Shown one piece after another: positions 16,178 to 25,284 of a DNA stretch of 64,000 nucleotides (the first letter of the stretch is position 1; each line of letters begins with the position of its first letter). Under the pieces are notes generated by a model that worked only from the letters and a program-made list of their open reading frames with translations, made no database searches and had not been told where the DNA came from. This DNA is from CAYXVJ01 sp050309435 (GTDB taxonomy: Bacteria; Bacillota; Clostridia; Saccharofermentanales; Fastidiosipilaceae), in NCBI GenBank assembly GCA_050309435.1, contig JBNRMJ010000023.1, positions 1 through 64,000 on the forward strand. The letters run 5' to 3'. A program made the position numbers and the translations under genes.

Positions 16178-17719
16178 GTGCTTGATCAAGCCATAAAGCA
16201 GCAGTTAAAGACCTACTTCGATCTATTGGAATCAGACTTGATTCTCACCCTTAGTTTGAAGAATGAAGACGCCAAATCTGCCGAACTCGACAGCTTTGCG
16301 CGTGAAGTCGCAGATTTGTCATCCAGGGTAAGCCTACGCTACGAGACACTGGAGAGAAGCCCTTCCTTCCGGATCGACCGGACGGACGGGAACTCGGGTG
16401 TCACCTTCGCGGCCATCCCGCTCGGACATGAACTGGAATCCTTCGTGATCGCCAGCCTGCAGGTCAGCGGACGCGCACCCAAAGCGGATAAGGCACTTTT
16501 GGATCGCGTTGCCGCGATTAAGAAACCTCTCCGTTTTGAAACATATATCAGTCTCAGCTGCCATATTTGTCCGGATGTGGTACAGAGCCTGAATCTCCTG
16601 AGTGTAGTCAATCCGAACATTACTCATGTGACCATCGACGGCGGAATTTTCCGCGACGAGGTTGCAAACAGGGATATCATGGCTGTTCCGACCGTCTTCC
16701 TGAACGGAGAAGAATGGAGCGGAGGCCGGATCACTTTCGAAGAGATCGTCAATAAGCTTAGCGAAGCCGAGGGCAAGGCTCTGCAACTGTCCTCAGAACT
16801 CTACGATGTGCTCGTGATCGGTGGAGGCCCGGCCGGCGTCAGTGCTTCCATTTATGCGGCACGTAAAGGCATCCGGACTGCCTTGGTTGCCGAGCGTATC
16901 GGTGGTCAGATCCTGGAGACCGTCGGTATCGACAACATTATCGGCACGCCTCATACAGAGGGAACGAAGATGGCTGCGAACTATACCGAGCATCTTTCGC
17001 AGTATCCGATCGACCGGATCATCGGAAAGCGAGTGACGTCCGTGGAACAGACAGAGCAGGGATTTTCCGTGGTGCTGGATAACGGCGGGGTTCTGAACAG
17101 CCAGACGCTTGTCGTAGCCTCGGGTGCAAGCTGGCGTCCGGTCAACGTTCCGGGCGAAGAAGAGTTCAAGAACAAGGGCGTCGCTTACTGCCCGCACTGC
17201 GACGGACCTCTTTATGAAGGCAAGAAGGTCGCGGTGATCGGCGGAGGAAACTCCGGCGTCGAAGCGGCGCTTGACCTGGCTCAGATTACCGAGCATGTCA
17301 CCTTGATCGAGTTCCTGCCTCAATTGAAGGCCGATCAGGTATTAAAAGATAAGCTTTACGAACAGAAGAACGTGACGGTAGTGAAGAACGCTGCCACGCA
17401 GGAGATTCATGGATCCGGCACGGTCAATGCGCTGAGCTATCAGGATCGCGATACGGGTGAAACCACAAAGATCGATATCTCCGGTGTCTTCGTGCAAATC
17501 GGACTGGTTCCCGGTACCGACTGGTTGAAGCTTCCGGTCGAGAAAACCCGTATGGGCGAGATCGTGGTGGACCGTCACAACCAAAGCAGCATTCCGGGGC
17601 TCTTCGCTGCGGGAGACTGTACGGACAGCATCTATAAGCAGATCGTGGTCGCAACCGGTTCCGGTGCGTCGGCCGCACTGGGTGCTTTTGATTACCTGAT
17701 TCGAGAAGGCAAGATCTGA
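16178..17719 (+). CDS. ahpF: Alkyl hydroperoxide reductase subunit F
   Basis: A 513-residue FAD enzyme that passes electrons from NAD(P)H to AhpC. The N-terminal tandem-thioredoxin-fold domain carries Cys128-His-Ile-Cys131. The thioredoxin-reductase-like part has the FAD motif IGGGPAGVSAS, the redox pair Cys338-Pro-His-Cys341, a second dinucleotide motif VIGGGNSGVEAALD and the C-terminal FAD motif GLFAAGDCTD. The start is GTG, preceded by AAGGAGG; it is in-operon behind ahpC. The length is close to the ~520 residues of E. coli AhpF. Confidence 0.97.
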   Translation: MLDQAIKQQLKTYFDLLESDLILTLSLKNEDAKSAELDSFAREVADLSSRVSLRYETLERSPSFRIDRTDGNSGVTFAAIPLGHELESFVIASLQVSGRAPKADKALLDRVAAIKKPLRFETYISLSCHICPDVVQSLNLLSVVNPNITHVTIDGGIFRDEVANRDIMAVPTVFLNGEEWSGGRITFEEIVNKLSEAEGKALQLSSELYDVLVIGGGPAGVSASIYAARKGIRTALVAERIGGQILETVGIDNIIGTPHTEGTKMAANYTEHLSQYPIDRIIGKRVTSVEQTEQGFSVVLDNGGVLNSQTLVVASGASWRPVNVPGEEEFKNKGVAYCPHCDGPLYEGKKVAVIGGGNSGVEAALDLAQITEHVTLIEFLPQLKADQVLKDKLYEQKNVTVVKNAATQEIHGSGTVNALSYQDRDTGETTKIDISGVFVQIGLVPGTDWLKLPVEKTRMGEIVVDRHNQSSIPGLFAAGDCTDSIYKQIVVATGSGASAALGAFDYLIREGKI

Positions 17720-17740
17720 TAGTACCGCTAAGTATGTAAG

Positions 17741-17773
17741 AGCAGGCTTGCAGCGATGTAAGCCTGCTTTTCT
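17741..17773 (+). terminator. Intrinsic terminator of ahpCF
   Basis: AGCAGGCTT at 17741-17749 pairs with AAGCCTGCT at 17760-17768 and is followed by TTTCTCTT. Confidence 0.8.
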
Positions 17774-17774
17774 C

Positions 17775-17803
17775 TTGACGTTTGCTAAATGCTTTTGTAC
17801 TAT
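17775..17803 (+). promoter_or_regulatory. Promoter of the leuS T-box transcript
   Basis: TTGACG at 17775-17780 and TACTAT at 17798-17803 have 17-nt spacing. The transcript would start near 17810, just before T-box stem I. Confidence 0.6.
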
Positions 17804-17805
17804 GA

Positions 17806-18031
17806 AGCATAGACAATAAAAAATGATCATGACGGGAAGCATTATGCGGGAAGGCAGATCAGAGAGGCGTTGGTCGCTGCGAAACGCCCTGTACTCCGTT
17901 GAAACTCAGCCCTGAATCGTTTTCGCCCGGCCGGCGTGAAGGCATCGAGCGCAGCAGGCTTTAGGCCTCTGAATGTGAGTGGTACCGCGGAAGTGAATCT
18001 TTCGTCTCTATATGGAGACGGAAGTTTTTTT
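17806..18031 (+). ncRNA. T-box riboswitch, leucine-specific, with terminator
   Basis: The T-box core GAGTGGTACCGCG is at 17977-17989. Its UGGU would pair with the ACCA end of a tRNA with discriminator A, as in tRNA-Leu. Stem I includes AGAGAG upstream. A specifier loop GAAACTCA has CTC (Leu) at 17905-17907 followed by a purine. The terminator is CTTTCGTCTC (17999-18008) pairing with GAGACGGAAG (18015-18024), then seven T. Uncharged tRNA-Leu should favour the antiterminator and leuS expression. Confidence 0.92.
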
Positions 18032-18096
18032 ATTTCCGAAAGACTGTATCGGCTTAACAAACATAGTGTTTCTACTCGAAGGATGAAGGAGAAAAA

Positions 18097-20511
18097 ATGA
18101 AAACTTACGATTTTAAGAGCCTCGAGAAAAAGTGGCAGCAACGCTGGGAGGAGTCCGGCGTCTTTCATGCCCGTAATGATTCCGATAAGGAGAAGTTTTA
18201 CTGTCTGGTGGAATTCCCCTATCCCTCGGGAGAAGGACTGCATGTCGGTCATCCTCGCAGTTACACGGCACTGGACATCGTAGCCCGTAAGAAGCGTCTG
18301 CAGGGCTATAACGTCTTATATCCGATGGGCTGGGATGCATTCGGTTTGCCAACCGAGAATTTCGCCATTAAGCATAAGATTCATCCTGCAATTGTTACCG
18401 AGAGAAATGTCAAGCGTTTCAAGGAACAGCTGCAGAGCATCGGTTTCTCTTTTGACTGGAGTCGCGAGATCAATACGACCGATCCCGCCTATTTCCGCTG
18501 GACACAGTGGATCTTCCTGAAGCTTTTCGAAAAAGGTCTCGCATATAAAAAGGAAATGGCCGTTAACTGGTGTCCTTCTTGTAAGATCGTTTTGGCCAAC
18601 GAAGAGGTGGTCAACGGTGGTTGCGAACGCTGCGGCGCGCCTGTCGAGCGCCGTGTCAAGAGCCAGTGGATGCTCAAAATTACGGCTTATGCCCAGCGTC
18701 TGATCGACGATCTGGATCAGGTGAATTTTATCGATCGCGTCAAAACACAACAGAGCAACTGGATCGGCCGTTCGGAAGGTGCCGAAGTCGATTTCGGATC
18801 GACGGCAGGCGATAAGCTGACGGTTTATACCACCAGACCGGACACGCTTTGGGGTGTGACTTACATGGTTATGTCGCCGGAGGCGGCTTTCGTCGAGAAC
18901 TGGATTGAAAAATCTTTGATTCAAAATGTCGAAGCCGTTCGCGCTTATCAGGAAGAAGCCAAGCGTAAATCCGAGTTCGAGAGAACCGAGCTGAACAAGG
19001 AGAAGACCGGTGTCAGACTCGAAGGCGTAAGCGGAATCAATCCCGTCAACGGCGAAGAGCTTCCGATCTTTATTTCGGATTATGTTCTGGCCGGTTATGG
19101 TACCGGTGTCATTATGGCGGTGCCCGGACACGACTCGCGCGACTGGGCTTTCGCCAAACAGTTCTCCTTACCGATTCGTGAAGTCGTGGCGGGGGGCAAT
19201 GTCGAAGAAGCCGCTTATACGGATACCGAAACAGGCATCATTGTAAACTCCGACTATATTAACGGACTGGATGCCAAAACGGCACAGGCCAAGGTGATCG
19301 AACGTCTCGAAGAGGAAGGCATCGGTCGTAAAAAAGTTAATTTCAAGCTCCGCGACTGGGTCTTCAGCCGTCAGCGCTACTGGGGCGAGCCGATTCCGAT
19401 CGTGATCTGCGACGACTGCGGTTATGTACCGCTGTCCGAACGTGATCTGCCCTTGACCCTGCCTGATGTCGAGAGCTATGAGCCCACCGAGACCGGCGAG
19501 TCTCCTTTGGCTGCGGTAACGGACTGGGTAAATACGAGCTGTCCCTGTTGCGGGAAACCGGCGAAACGCGAAACAGATACCATGCCGCAGTGGGCCGGAT
19601 CTTCCTGGTATTTCCTGCGCTTTATGGATCCCCATAACGATACGGCTCTGGCCTCGCCCGAGGCACTGACTTACTGGTCGCCGGTCGACTGGTACAACGG
19701 AGGTATGGAGCATACCACATTGCACCTGCTGTACTCCCGTTTCTGGCACAAGTTCCTCTATGATCTGGGTGTCGTGCCTACGGCCGAGCCTTACATGAAG
19801 CGAACCAGCCACGGCATGATCCTGGGCGAGAACGGCGAGAAAATGAGCAAGTCGCGCGGCAACGTCGTGAACCCCGATGATATTGTGAACACTTACGGAG
19901 CCGATACGCTTCGTCTCTACGAGATGTTTATCGGAGACTTCGAGAAACCGGCACCGTGGAATGCCGAGAGCATCAAGGGTACGAGCCGTTTCCTGGAACG
20001 TGTCTGGGCTCTTCAGGAAAAAGTAATCGCAGGTGACGAGATACGTCCCGAGGTCGAAACCCGTTTCCATCAGACAATCAAGAAAGTGACCGAGGATATC
20101 GATGCGCTGAAAGCCAATACCGCGATTGCGGCGATGATGGCTCTGCTTAATGAAATTTACAGTCTGAGCAGCATAAATAAGGCGGAGTTTAAGACCTTCT
20201 TGCTCCTGCTCAATCCCTTTGCCCCTCATATTACAGAGGAAATCTGGGAAGAGATGGAGTTTGGCGCTGTGATTACGGATCAGACATGGCCTGTTTACGA
20301 ACTTGCCAAGACCATCGAGCAGACGATCGAGATTGCCGTCCAGATAAACGGTCGTGTTCGTGCCAAGCTCAATGTCCCTCACGACATCGATCAGGCTGCG
20401 GCCATCGAAGCGGCAAAAGCACAAGATGAAATCAAGCCCTATCTGGAAGGTAAAACAATCGCCAGAGAATTGTATGTAGCCGGACGACTGGTTAACATCG
20501 TCGTGAAGTAG
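18097..20511 (+). CDS. leuS: Leucyl-tRNA synthetase
   Basis: An 804-residue class I synthetase charging tRNA-Leu. The HIGH motif appears as His49-Val-Gly-His52 within PSGEGLHVGHPRSYTALD, and the KMSKS loop is Lys582-Met-Ser-Lys-Ser586. Zinc-ribbon cysteines occur in CPSCKIVLANEEVVNGGCER. The CP1 editing domain has the threonine-rich TTRPDTLWG and the GHDSRDWAFA motif. The C-terminal anticodon and tRNA-binding region is complete. A GAAGGAG site precedes ATG. Expression is governed by the T-box leader upstream. Confidence 0.98.
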   Translation: MKTYDFKSLEKKWQQRWEESGVFHARNDSDKEKFYCLVEFPYPSGEGLHVGHPRSYTALDIVARKKRLQGYNVLYPMGWDAFGLPTENFAIKHKIHPAIVTERNVKRFKEQLQSIGFSFDWSREINTTDPAYFRWTQWIFLKLFEKGLAYKKEMAVNWCPSCKIVLANEEVVNGGCERCGAPVERRVKSQWMLKITAYAQRLIDDLDQVNFIDRVKTQQSNWIGRSEGAEVDFGSTAGDKLTVYTTRPDTLWGVTYMVMSPEAAFVENWIEKSLIQNVEAVRAYQEEAKRKSEFERTELNKEKTGVRLEGVSGINPVNGEELPIFISDYVLAGYGTGVIMAVPGHDSRDWAFAKQFSLPIREVVAGGNVEEAAYTDTETGIIVNSDYINGLDAKTAQAKVIERLEEEGIGRKKVNFKLRDWVFSRQRYWGEPIPIVICDDCGYVPLSERDLPLTLPDVESYEPTETGESPLAAVTDWVNTSCPCCGKPAKRETDTMPQWAGSSWYFLRFMDPHNDTALASPEALTYWSPVDWYNGGMEHTTLHLLYSRFWHKFLYDLGVVPTAEPYMKRTSHGMILGENGEKMSKSRGNVVNPDDIVNTYGADTLRLYEMFIGDFEKPAPWNAESIKGTSRFLERVWALQEKVIAGDEIRPEVETRFHQTIKKVTEDIDALKANTAIAAMMALLNEIYSLSSINKAEFKTFLLLLNPFAPHITEEIWEEMEFGAVITDQTWPVYELAKTIEQTIEIAVQINGRVRAKLNVPHDIDQAAAIEAAKAQDEIKPYLEGKTIARELYVAGRLVNIVVK

Positions 20512-20543
20512 AGCGAAGACAGCTTAAGATGAACGGCATTAAG

Positions 20544-20576
20544 AAAGCCGCCATACGTGATATGGCGGCTTTTTCA
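20544..20576. terminator. Terminator after leuS
   Basis: AAAGCCGCCATA at 20544-20555 pairs with TATGGCGGCTTT at 20561-20572, with T on the right and A on the left. It may also serve the convergent gene ending at 20621. Confidence 0.88.
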
Positions 20577-20620
20577 TATGTATAAGGAAGCTTTCGCCTG
20601 CATGTTTCGCTCTTAAGAAT

Positions 20621-21244
20621 TCAGGGGACGAGTTCTCCGACTTTTACTACTTGATTCGGCCCGTAAGCGCCTTCGGGTCCGGTGACCTGCTCCAGCCAGT
20701 ACATGGTTTTATAGCCTTCGACCGAGAGGTAGGTGAATTTACCGTGGTCCTCATAGATGATGAAAGCTTTATCCTTCGAACCCTGATAATTCGGATCAGG
20801 CGCGATGATGAATTTGACCCCGTTGGACAGTGTCAGATAGACGGCATCCTCCGCGTTGTACTCCGGTGCTTTACTTAAGATACGATGGTCCGATATACTG
20901 ACCGTCGTCATGGCGCGGTCGATGTTCCGGCCTTGAAGTTTGACGTTCAAATCGCCTTGCGAAGCGATGATAAAGCTGTCTTCCAGGCCCAGATAAATCT
21001 GCTGGAGCTGCATCTGCTTACTGTAATTGGAACTGACCAAAGAGAGCTTTATCCAGTTGATGAAGGTGGCGGAAGCAGCGATTGCCAAAAGCAGAATAAG
21101 GAGGACAATCCAGGTGATTTTAGGTCTGAAACGTTCGCGACGCCGCTCGCGGCGAAGGGACTTTTGGCGGGCTTCCGGTTCTTGCATGGCCGATTCTCGG
21201 GCCAGGTCCAGCGCATGATTGCTGCGATTGGATTTCGGGGACAT
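20621..21244 (-). CDS. Single-pass membrane protein, unknown
   Basis: No family recognised. The ~207-residue product has a very basic cytoplasmic N-terminus (QKSLRRERRRERFRPK near residues 45-60), one transmembrane helix (ITWIVLLILLLAIAASATFI) and an external or periplasm-side domain of about 125 residues rich in beta-strand pattern. The topology resembles small divisome or stress-response anchors, but no signature residue supports either. GAGGAG lies 7 nt before the ATG at 21242-21244, so the outer ATG (21259) is rejected. An extended -10 lies upstream. It is monocistronic. Confidence 0.75.
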   Translation of the reverse strand: MSPKSNRSNHALDLARESAMQEPEARQKSLRRERRRERFRPKITWIVLLILLLAIAASATFINWIKLSLVSSNYSKQMQLQQIYLGLEDSFIIASQGDLNVKLQGRNIDRAMTTVSISDHRILSKAPEYNAEDAVYLTLSNGVKFIIAPDPNYQGSKDKAFIIYEDHGKFTYLSVEGYKTMYWLEQVTGPEGAYGPNQVVKVGELVP

Positions 21245-21307
21245 ATTAATACTCCTCACAACACATCCATCTGGCGAATAGCTTTTGTGTTGTCTTTCTA
21301 ATACTTT

Positions 21308-21316
21308 ATTTTAGCA
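21308..21316 (-). promoter_or_regulatory. Extended -10 promoter (minus strand)
   Basis: Read on the minus strand this is TGCTAAAAT. It is placed about 65 nt upstream of the start at 21244. Confidence 0.5.
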
Positions 21317-21475
21317 TAGGATGGATAGCCTCATAAGCCTCAGAGAGTATTTTTATTTCTATACCAGGCTGCGTCTCACTTCAGAGCTTATTTATGCTAT
21401 GCTGATGTTGTTGATTTCCCGTTTCCGCCTAAGATGGAAAAGGGAAAGAGAGAACAGATATAAGGGGAAACGAAA

Positions 21476-22342
21476 ATGAAAATAGGTCTGAGTACGTATA
21501 GCCTGGTCGGTCCCATTCGCTCGGGCGAAATGACGGTTCTGGATGCACTGGAGTGGATGAAGGAGCATGGTGCCGAACAAGCAGAAATTGTTCCTTTCGG
21601 TTTTGATCTGCACGAGAATCCCGAATTGATTCCTGCTATTCGCGAGAAGGCAGCCGAACTGGGTCTCGAGTTGTCCTGCTATTCCATCGGCGGTGCATTC
21701 CTGGAGAAAAACGAGGAAGAATGGGCTGCGGAGCTCGAGCGCCTCAAGGGCGAGATCGATATCGCCGCCGCCCTGGGCTGCCGCTTTATCCGTCATGATC
21801 TGGTTGCCTGGGTCGCGCCGGAAAAAAACACCGTCGATCAGTTTGATCGTGACCTGGAGGTGTTGGCCGAGACAGGTCGTCTGCTGGCCGAGTATGGTGC
21901 ATCCAAGGGCGTCGTTAATCTGATTGAAAACCACGGTTACTATGTCAATGGCAGCGAGCGCGTGATCCGCCTGCTCAAGGCCGTTGATCATCCGAACTTC
22001 AAGTTCATCATCGATATGGGTAACCTGATTTGCGTCGACGAAGATCCCTTGAGCGGTGTCAAGAAAATGCTGCCTTACATCGGCATCATGCACGCCAAGG
22101 ATTTCTACGTGCGTCCCGAGACTCCGGCGATGGGCCGGGGCTGGTTCCCCACGACAGCAGGCCGTCAGCTTCGCGGTGCCGTCTTCGGTAACGGTGATCT
22201 CGAGAGTCACAAGATCCTTGCCGCTGTTAAGGCAAGCGGCTTCGATGGCTATATGTCGCTCGAGTTCGAGGGTATGGAAGAGCATAAGACGGGATCGGAA
22301 ATCGGTCTCGAAAACCTTCGCAGAATCTGGAACGAAGTCTAA
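21476..22342 (+). CDS. Sugar phosphate isomerase/epimerase (xylose-isomerase-like TIM barrel)
   Basis: A 288-residue protein of the AP-endonuclease-2 TIM-barrel family (IolE / IolI / tagatose-epimerase-like). Putative metal ligands appear in sequence order as Glu in LIENHGYY, Asp and His in IIDMGNL and IMHAKDFYV, and Glu in MSLEFEGME near the end. The reaction cannot be fixed: isomerisation or epimerisation of a keto sugar or inosose is likely. AAGGGGA precedes ATG. It is monocistronic with a strong terminator; no transporter or dehydrogenase partner is adjacent. Confidence 0.85.
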   Translation: MKIGLSTYSLVGPIRSGEMTVLDALEWMKEHGAEQAEIVPFGFDLHENPELIPAIREKAAELGLELSCYSIGGAFLEKNEEEWAAELERLKGEIDIAAALGCRFIRHDLVAWVAPEKNTVDQFDRDLEVLAETGRLLAEYGASKGVVNLIENHGYYVNGSERVIRLLKAVDHPNFKFIIDMGNLICVDEDPLSGVKKMLPYIGIMHAKDFYVRPETPAMGRGWFPTTAGRQLRGAVFGNGDLESHKILAAVKASGFDGYMSLEFEGMEEHKTGSEIGLENLRRIWNEV

Positions 22343-22383
22343 TATTTATGAAAACATGAATGATTCGCATACGCCGGATCAAG

Positions 22384-22434
22384 AAAAACCGCCGCTCGCA
22401 GTATGTTCGAAACTGCGATCACGGCGGTTTTTTA
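22384..22434. terminator. Compound hairpin terminator
   Basis: AAACCGCCG (about 22386-22394) pairs with CGGCGGTTT (22422-22430), with an inner stem TCGCAGT/ACTGCGA, and runs into TTTTTA. The A-run on the left lets it serve the convergent HAD gene as well. Confidence 0.85.
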
Positions 22435-22449
22435 TCGCTTATCTGGATT

Positions 22450-23139
22450 TTAGTCTGCCATGAGTTGATTGATCCGGTCAATGACGAGATCGGCGGCTTC
22501 CAGGTTTTGTCTGCCGGAGCCGGGATTCTGAAAACCGATGGTATAAAGTCCGGCCTCTTTGGCCGAAACGCTGCCGGCCTGACTGTCCTCGATGGCCGCG
22601 GCGGCGCTTGGCGAGACGTTCAGGCGGCGGGCGGCTTCCAGGTAAATATCGGGAGCGGGTTTACCGCGTCTGATATCCTCGCCACTTACCCGAACCGGAA
22701 AATAATCGCCAAGCGACGCAGCACGAAGCACATGACGGATATTGACGTGAGAGGACGAAGACGCGATGGCAAGTTTCCAGCCGCCTTGATATAAAGTATC
22801 GACCAGGGTTCGGATACCAGGGATAATCGGCAGATGGATCGCTTCGTTGAAATATACCTCCAGACGATGTTTGTAACGCGAGATCAGGCTCTCCACGGAC
22901 TCTTCGTAAGCAGCAAATTCTTTGACATATCCCCAGAAATGAATGTCGGTTTTTCCGATGAAGGGCTCATACTCGGCCCAGCCGATGCTTAAGCCTTTTT
23001 CTTCTGCCAGCATATCGTTCGTGATTTGGAGGTGGAGGGGTTCGCTGTCGATAATGACCCCGTCCAGGTCAAAGATAAAAGCTTCGAGACCGGGTCTCAG
23101 CAGCTCTGTTCTCAAGGTCTTGTTTTTTACGATCTTCAC
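22450..23139 (-). CDS. HAD-superfamily hydrolase, beta-phosphoglucomutase-like
   Basis: A 229-residue HAD-IA protein. Motif I FDLDGVIIDSEP (nucleophile and acid/base Asp), motif II ASSSSHVNI, the Lys of GKPAPDIYLEA and motif IV IEDSQAGSVSAKEAG are intact. It is of the phosphatase/phosphoglucomutase group with a helical cap (residues ~35-100). The substrate is probably a small sugar phosphate. The start is GTG with AAGGAG 6 nt upstream. It is the last gene of a leftward run and lies 34 nt after the alpha/beta hydrolase. Confidence 0.88.
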   Translation of the reverse strand: MKIVKNKTLRTELLRPGLEAFIFDLDGVIIDSEPLHLQITNDMLAEEKGLSIGWAEYEPFIGKTDIHFWGYVKEFAAYEESVESLISRYKHRLEVYFNEAIHLPIIPGIRTLVDTLYQGGWKLAIASSSSHVNIRHVLRAASLGDYFPVRVSGEDIRRGKPAPDIYLEAARRLNVSPSAAAAIEDSQAGSVSAKEAGLYTIGFQNPGSGRQNLEAADLVIDRINQLMAD

Positions 23140-23173
23140 TCATATCTCCTTATGTATAAACGGATCCATCCGC

Positions 23174-23887
23174 TTATTCGCTGATGTTTCTTCTGACATT
23201 TGTCAGATCCCGCAACTCTTTAATATACGGTGCGAGAAAATCGCTGTTGACGATATAACTGCCATGGTCTTCGTTATCGAAAATCAGAAGGCGTGCATTC
23301 GGTATGGCGGCTGCGATAAGGCCGCTGTGCTCGGGACGGATCACATCGTGTTCGCCGGCTGTTACCAGAGTTGGAATCCGAATTCTGCGTAGCGCATCCA
23401 GAGGTATCTCCGGTTGTTCCAGCATTAATCTCAAGAGCGGTTTGACGCTGCCGTATTCGGACATCTGCCTTTCGGCCGCCTGTCTCATTTCTTCCAGGCA
23501 GGCTTCGGTCAAACCTGACGTTGCGAGGCATCCGCCGCTCAGCACCATCGCGGAAGGATAAGAGGGATCTTCCAGTGCCATCAGCAGAGCCAGAATCGCA
23601 CCGTCGCTGAATCCGACCAGCATGGGGCGATCGAGTTCCAGTTTATGCAGGGTCTCGTATACGTCTCGAGCCATTTCGCCGTAACTGTATTCTTCCGGCA
23701 TATAGCTTTCGCCATGTCCGGGACTGTCGATGGCCAGAACATGATAATGCTCGGCCAACGCCGGACCCAGGCGATCGAATATTGCATGGGATTCGTCGTT
23801 ACCGTGGAGCAAGACCACATCGAAATCGCTGCCCTCTCCGTATTCGACCACATTCAAGTATCGTTTGGCATCCAGATGTATCTGCAT
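23174..23887 (-). CDS. Alpha/beta-hydrolase, unknown substrate
   Basis: A 237-residue alpha/beta-hydrolase. LLHGNDES forms the oxyanion region. The nucleophile elbow reads GFSDGA, with Asp instead of the more common x-Gly after Ser but still G-x-S-x-G. Asp lies in TAGEHDVIRPEHS and His in NEDHGSYI, completing a triad. SPGHGES is the usual strand-loop motif. It has no signal peptide, so it is cytoplasmic. It lies 30 nt after a HAD phosphatase and just before another; the grouping suggests turnover of small phosphorylated or acylated metabolites, without proof. Confidence 0.85.
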   Translation of the reverse strand: MQIHLDAKRYLNVVEYGEGSDFDVVLLHGNDESHAIFDRLGPALAEHYHVLAIDSPGHGESYMPEEYSYGEMARDVYETLHKLELDRPMLVGFSDGAILALLMALEDPSYPSAMVLSGGCLATSGLTEACLEEMRQAAERQMSEYGSVKPLLRLMLEQPEIPLDALRRIRIPTLVTAGEHDVIRPEHSGLIAAAIPNARLLIFDNEDHGSYIVNSDFLAPYIKELRDLTNVRRNISE

Positions 23888-23917
23888 TGTCCCGCCTCTT
23901 TCTATATATCAGTCATC

Positions 23918-24550
23918 TTAGGTTGGTCCTGTTTGCGAGAGCGTGACGGGGAAATCGAGTTCGAAAAGTTCCCGGCGCAAACGAGCGATATCTCCATGGT
24001 AGACCAGACCGGAAAAACCGGCCCGGATCGCGCCTTCCGCATTCGCCGCTACGTCATCGATGAAGAGTGATTCCTCGGGTTTAATACCAAACTGCCCCGC
24101 TGCTTTCAGGAAAATAGCAGGATCCGGTTTGATCAATTCGTGCTCCGACGATATGAAAACATCGTTCATGTAAGCGACTGCCTCGATGGTATGGGCATAG
24201 CTGCGATATTGACGGCTGATATTGGATAAGAGATAAAGAGGAACACCTGCGGCCTTTAGATCGCGCAGCAGATCCAGGCTCTCAGGGAACTGGATCATGC
24301 TTTCCTGCCAGTTGAGGATCAGATCTTTGACATAAGTTCTAAGATTCGAGGGCAGCTTCGCTTCGATGCGCCGGATCGCGTCATCAAACGAAATGCTGCC
24401 GCGGTCCAGCATGACCCATTCGATGCTGTTAAATACTTCGCGACGTAAAAGAGGCCTCATCTCTTCTTCTTTGACAAAATGCGCGAGAATGGATTCGGGA
24501 TCGAAGGAGACCAATACGTTTCCCAGATCAAATACGATGTTCTTCAGCAT
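23918..24550 (-). CDS. HAD-IA phosphatase, YihX-like
   Basis: A 210-residue HAD hydrolase. Motif I is FDLGNVLVSFDP (the second Asp of DxD is replaced by Asn, as in YihX-type glucose-1-phosphatases, where G-N-V is typical). Motif II is LSNIS, the Lys lies in IKPDPAIF, and motif IV is FIDDVAANAEGA. A helical cap separates motifs I and II. AAGGAGG precedes ATG. It is 50 nt after the DUF6320 gene with no terminator between, so it is probably co-transcribed with it. Confidence 0.87.
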   Translation of the reverse strand: MLKNIVFDLGNVLVSFDPESILAHFVKEEEMRPLLRREVFNSIEWVMLDRGSISFDDAIRRIEAKLPSNLRTYVKDLILNWQESMIQFPESLDLLRDLKAAGVPLYLLSNISRQYRSYAHTIEAVAYMNDVFISSEHELIKPDPAIFLKAAGQFGIKPEESLFIDDVAANAEGAIRAGFSGLVYHGDIARLRRELFELDFPVTLSQTGPT

Positions 24551-24600
24551 AGCGCCTCCTTTTCCAGAATGTTAGGGGGTTTTCGGCCATAGTTATCTTA

Positions 24601-25284
24601 CTAGATGTGAAAGCGTTTCGCGAGCTCGACTCGGATGGCTTCCCACTGGAAGATCAGAACCGCCGCCAGCATGATCAGGCTGATCACAACGGATATGATC
24701 GAAGGAAGGATCACATTGACCCAACCGAAAAGCAAAAAGAGGAAGGGGAAAAGACCGAATACGGCCGTCAGGCTCAAGTAGACCACATAATCCCGAGCTT
24801 CCAGCTGCTTTACCTGAGCGATAACAAACATCGCACCGGTCGCCGCCGTACATATGATCGGAATCGCGAAGTCCAGCGACCATCCCTGCCAACCGATGAC
24901 CCGGTCCCAGAGCACGGCTAATAAACTGAGAATCGTCACCTGCCAGGAAAATACTTTCGTGATGCTGCGCCGTTTCCGCAGAACATTACCGGCGATCACC
25001 CACATACTGATAATTCCGAGAAGGATCAGGAGCGGCCAGTTGAACCGCGTAGTGAAAAACCTGCTGATGGCAAAGGACACGATAATCGTCACGACCGAGA
25101 TAAAAATCAGAATACGAATCGCCAGATGACTTTTATACTCCGCTTCGATATGCGGAAAGACATCGACCGGATGTTCGATCGCTAGAATTTCAGGGGCATC
25201 GGGCATACTGTTGCCGCAGAGGGGACAGCGCAGTTTATCTCCGCGTACGGTCACCGAACAGTGAAAACATACTTGTTCTCTCAT
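24601..25284 (-). CDS. DUF6320-type zinc-ribbon membrane protein
   Basis: A 227-residue protein that begins with a CxxC...CxxC zinc ribbon (CFHC and CPLC, residues 6-23) and continues with about six hydrophobic helices from residue 55 on. I recognise it as DUF6320-like, a family found next to alcohol-acetyltransferase-like proteins in Clostridia and lactobacilli. Its start overlaps the stop of the acyltransferase gene by 4 nt, so the two are translationally coupled. A role as membrane partner of that acyltransferase is inferred; no enzymatic motif is visible. Confidence 0.75.
   Translation of the reverse strand: MREQVCFHCSVTVRGDKLRCPLCGNSMPDAPEILAIEHPVDVFPHIEAEYKSHLAIRILIFISVVTIIVSFAISRFFTTRFNWPLLILLGIISMWVIAGNVLRKRRSITKVFSWQVTILSLLAVLWDRVIGWQGWSLDFAIPIICTAATGAMFVIAQVKQLEARDYVVYLSLTAVFGLFPFLFLLFGWVNVILPSIISVVISLIMLAAVLIFQWEAIRVELAKRFHI

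Noticed and set aside
19168..20424. 418-codon minus-strand frame opposite leuS
   Set aside because: Antisense shadow; leuS is complete with HIGH and KMSKS motifs.
21392..22285. 297-codon minus-strand frame opposite the TIM-barrel gene
   Set aside because: Antisense shadow; runs through the promoter and ribosome site of the real gene.
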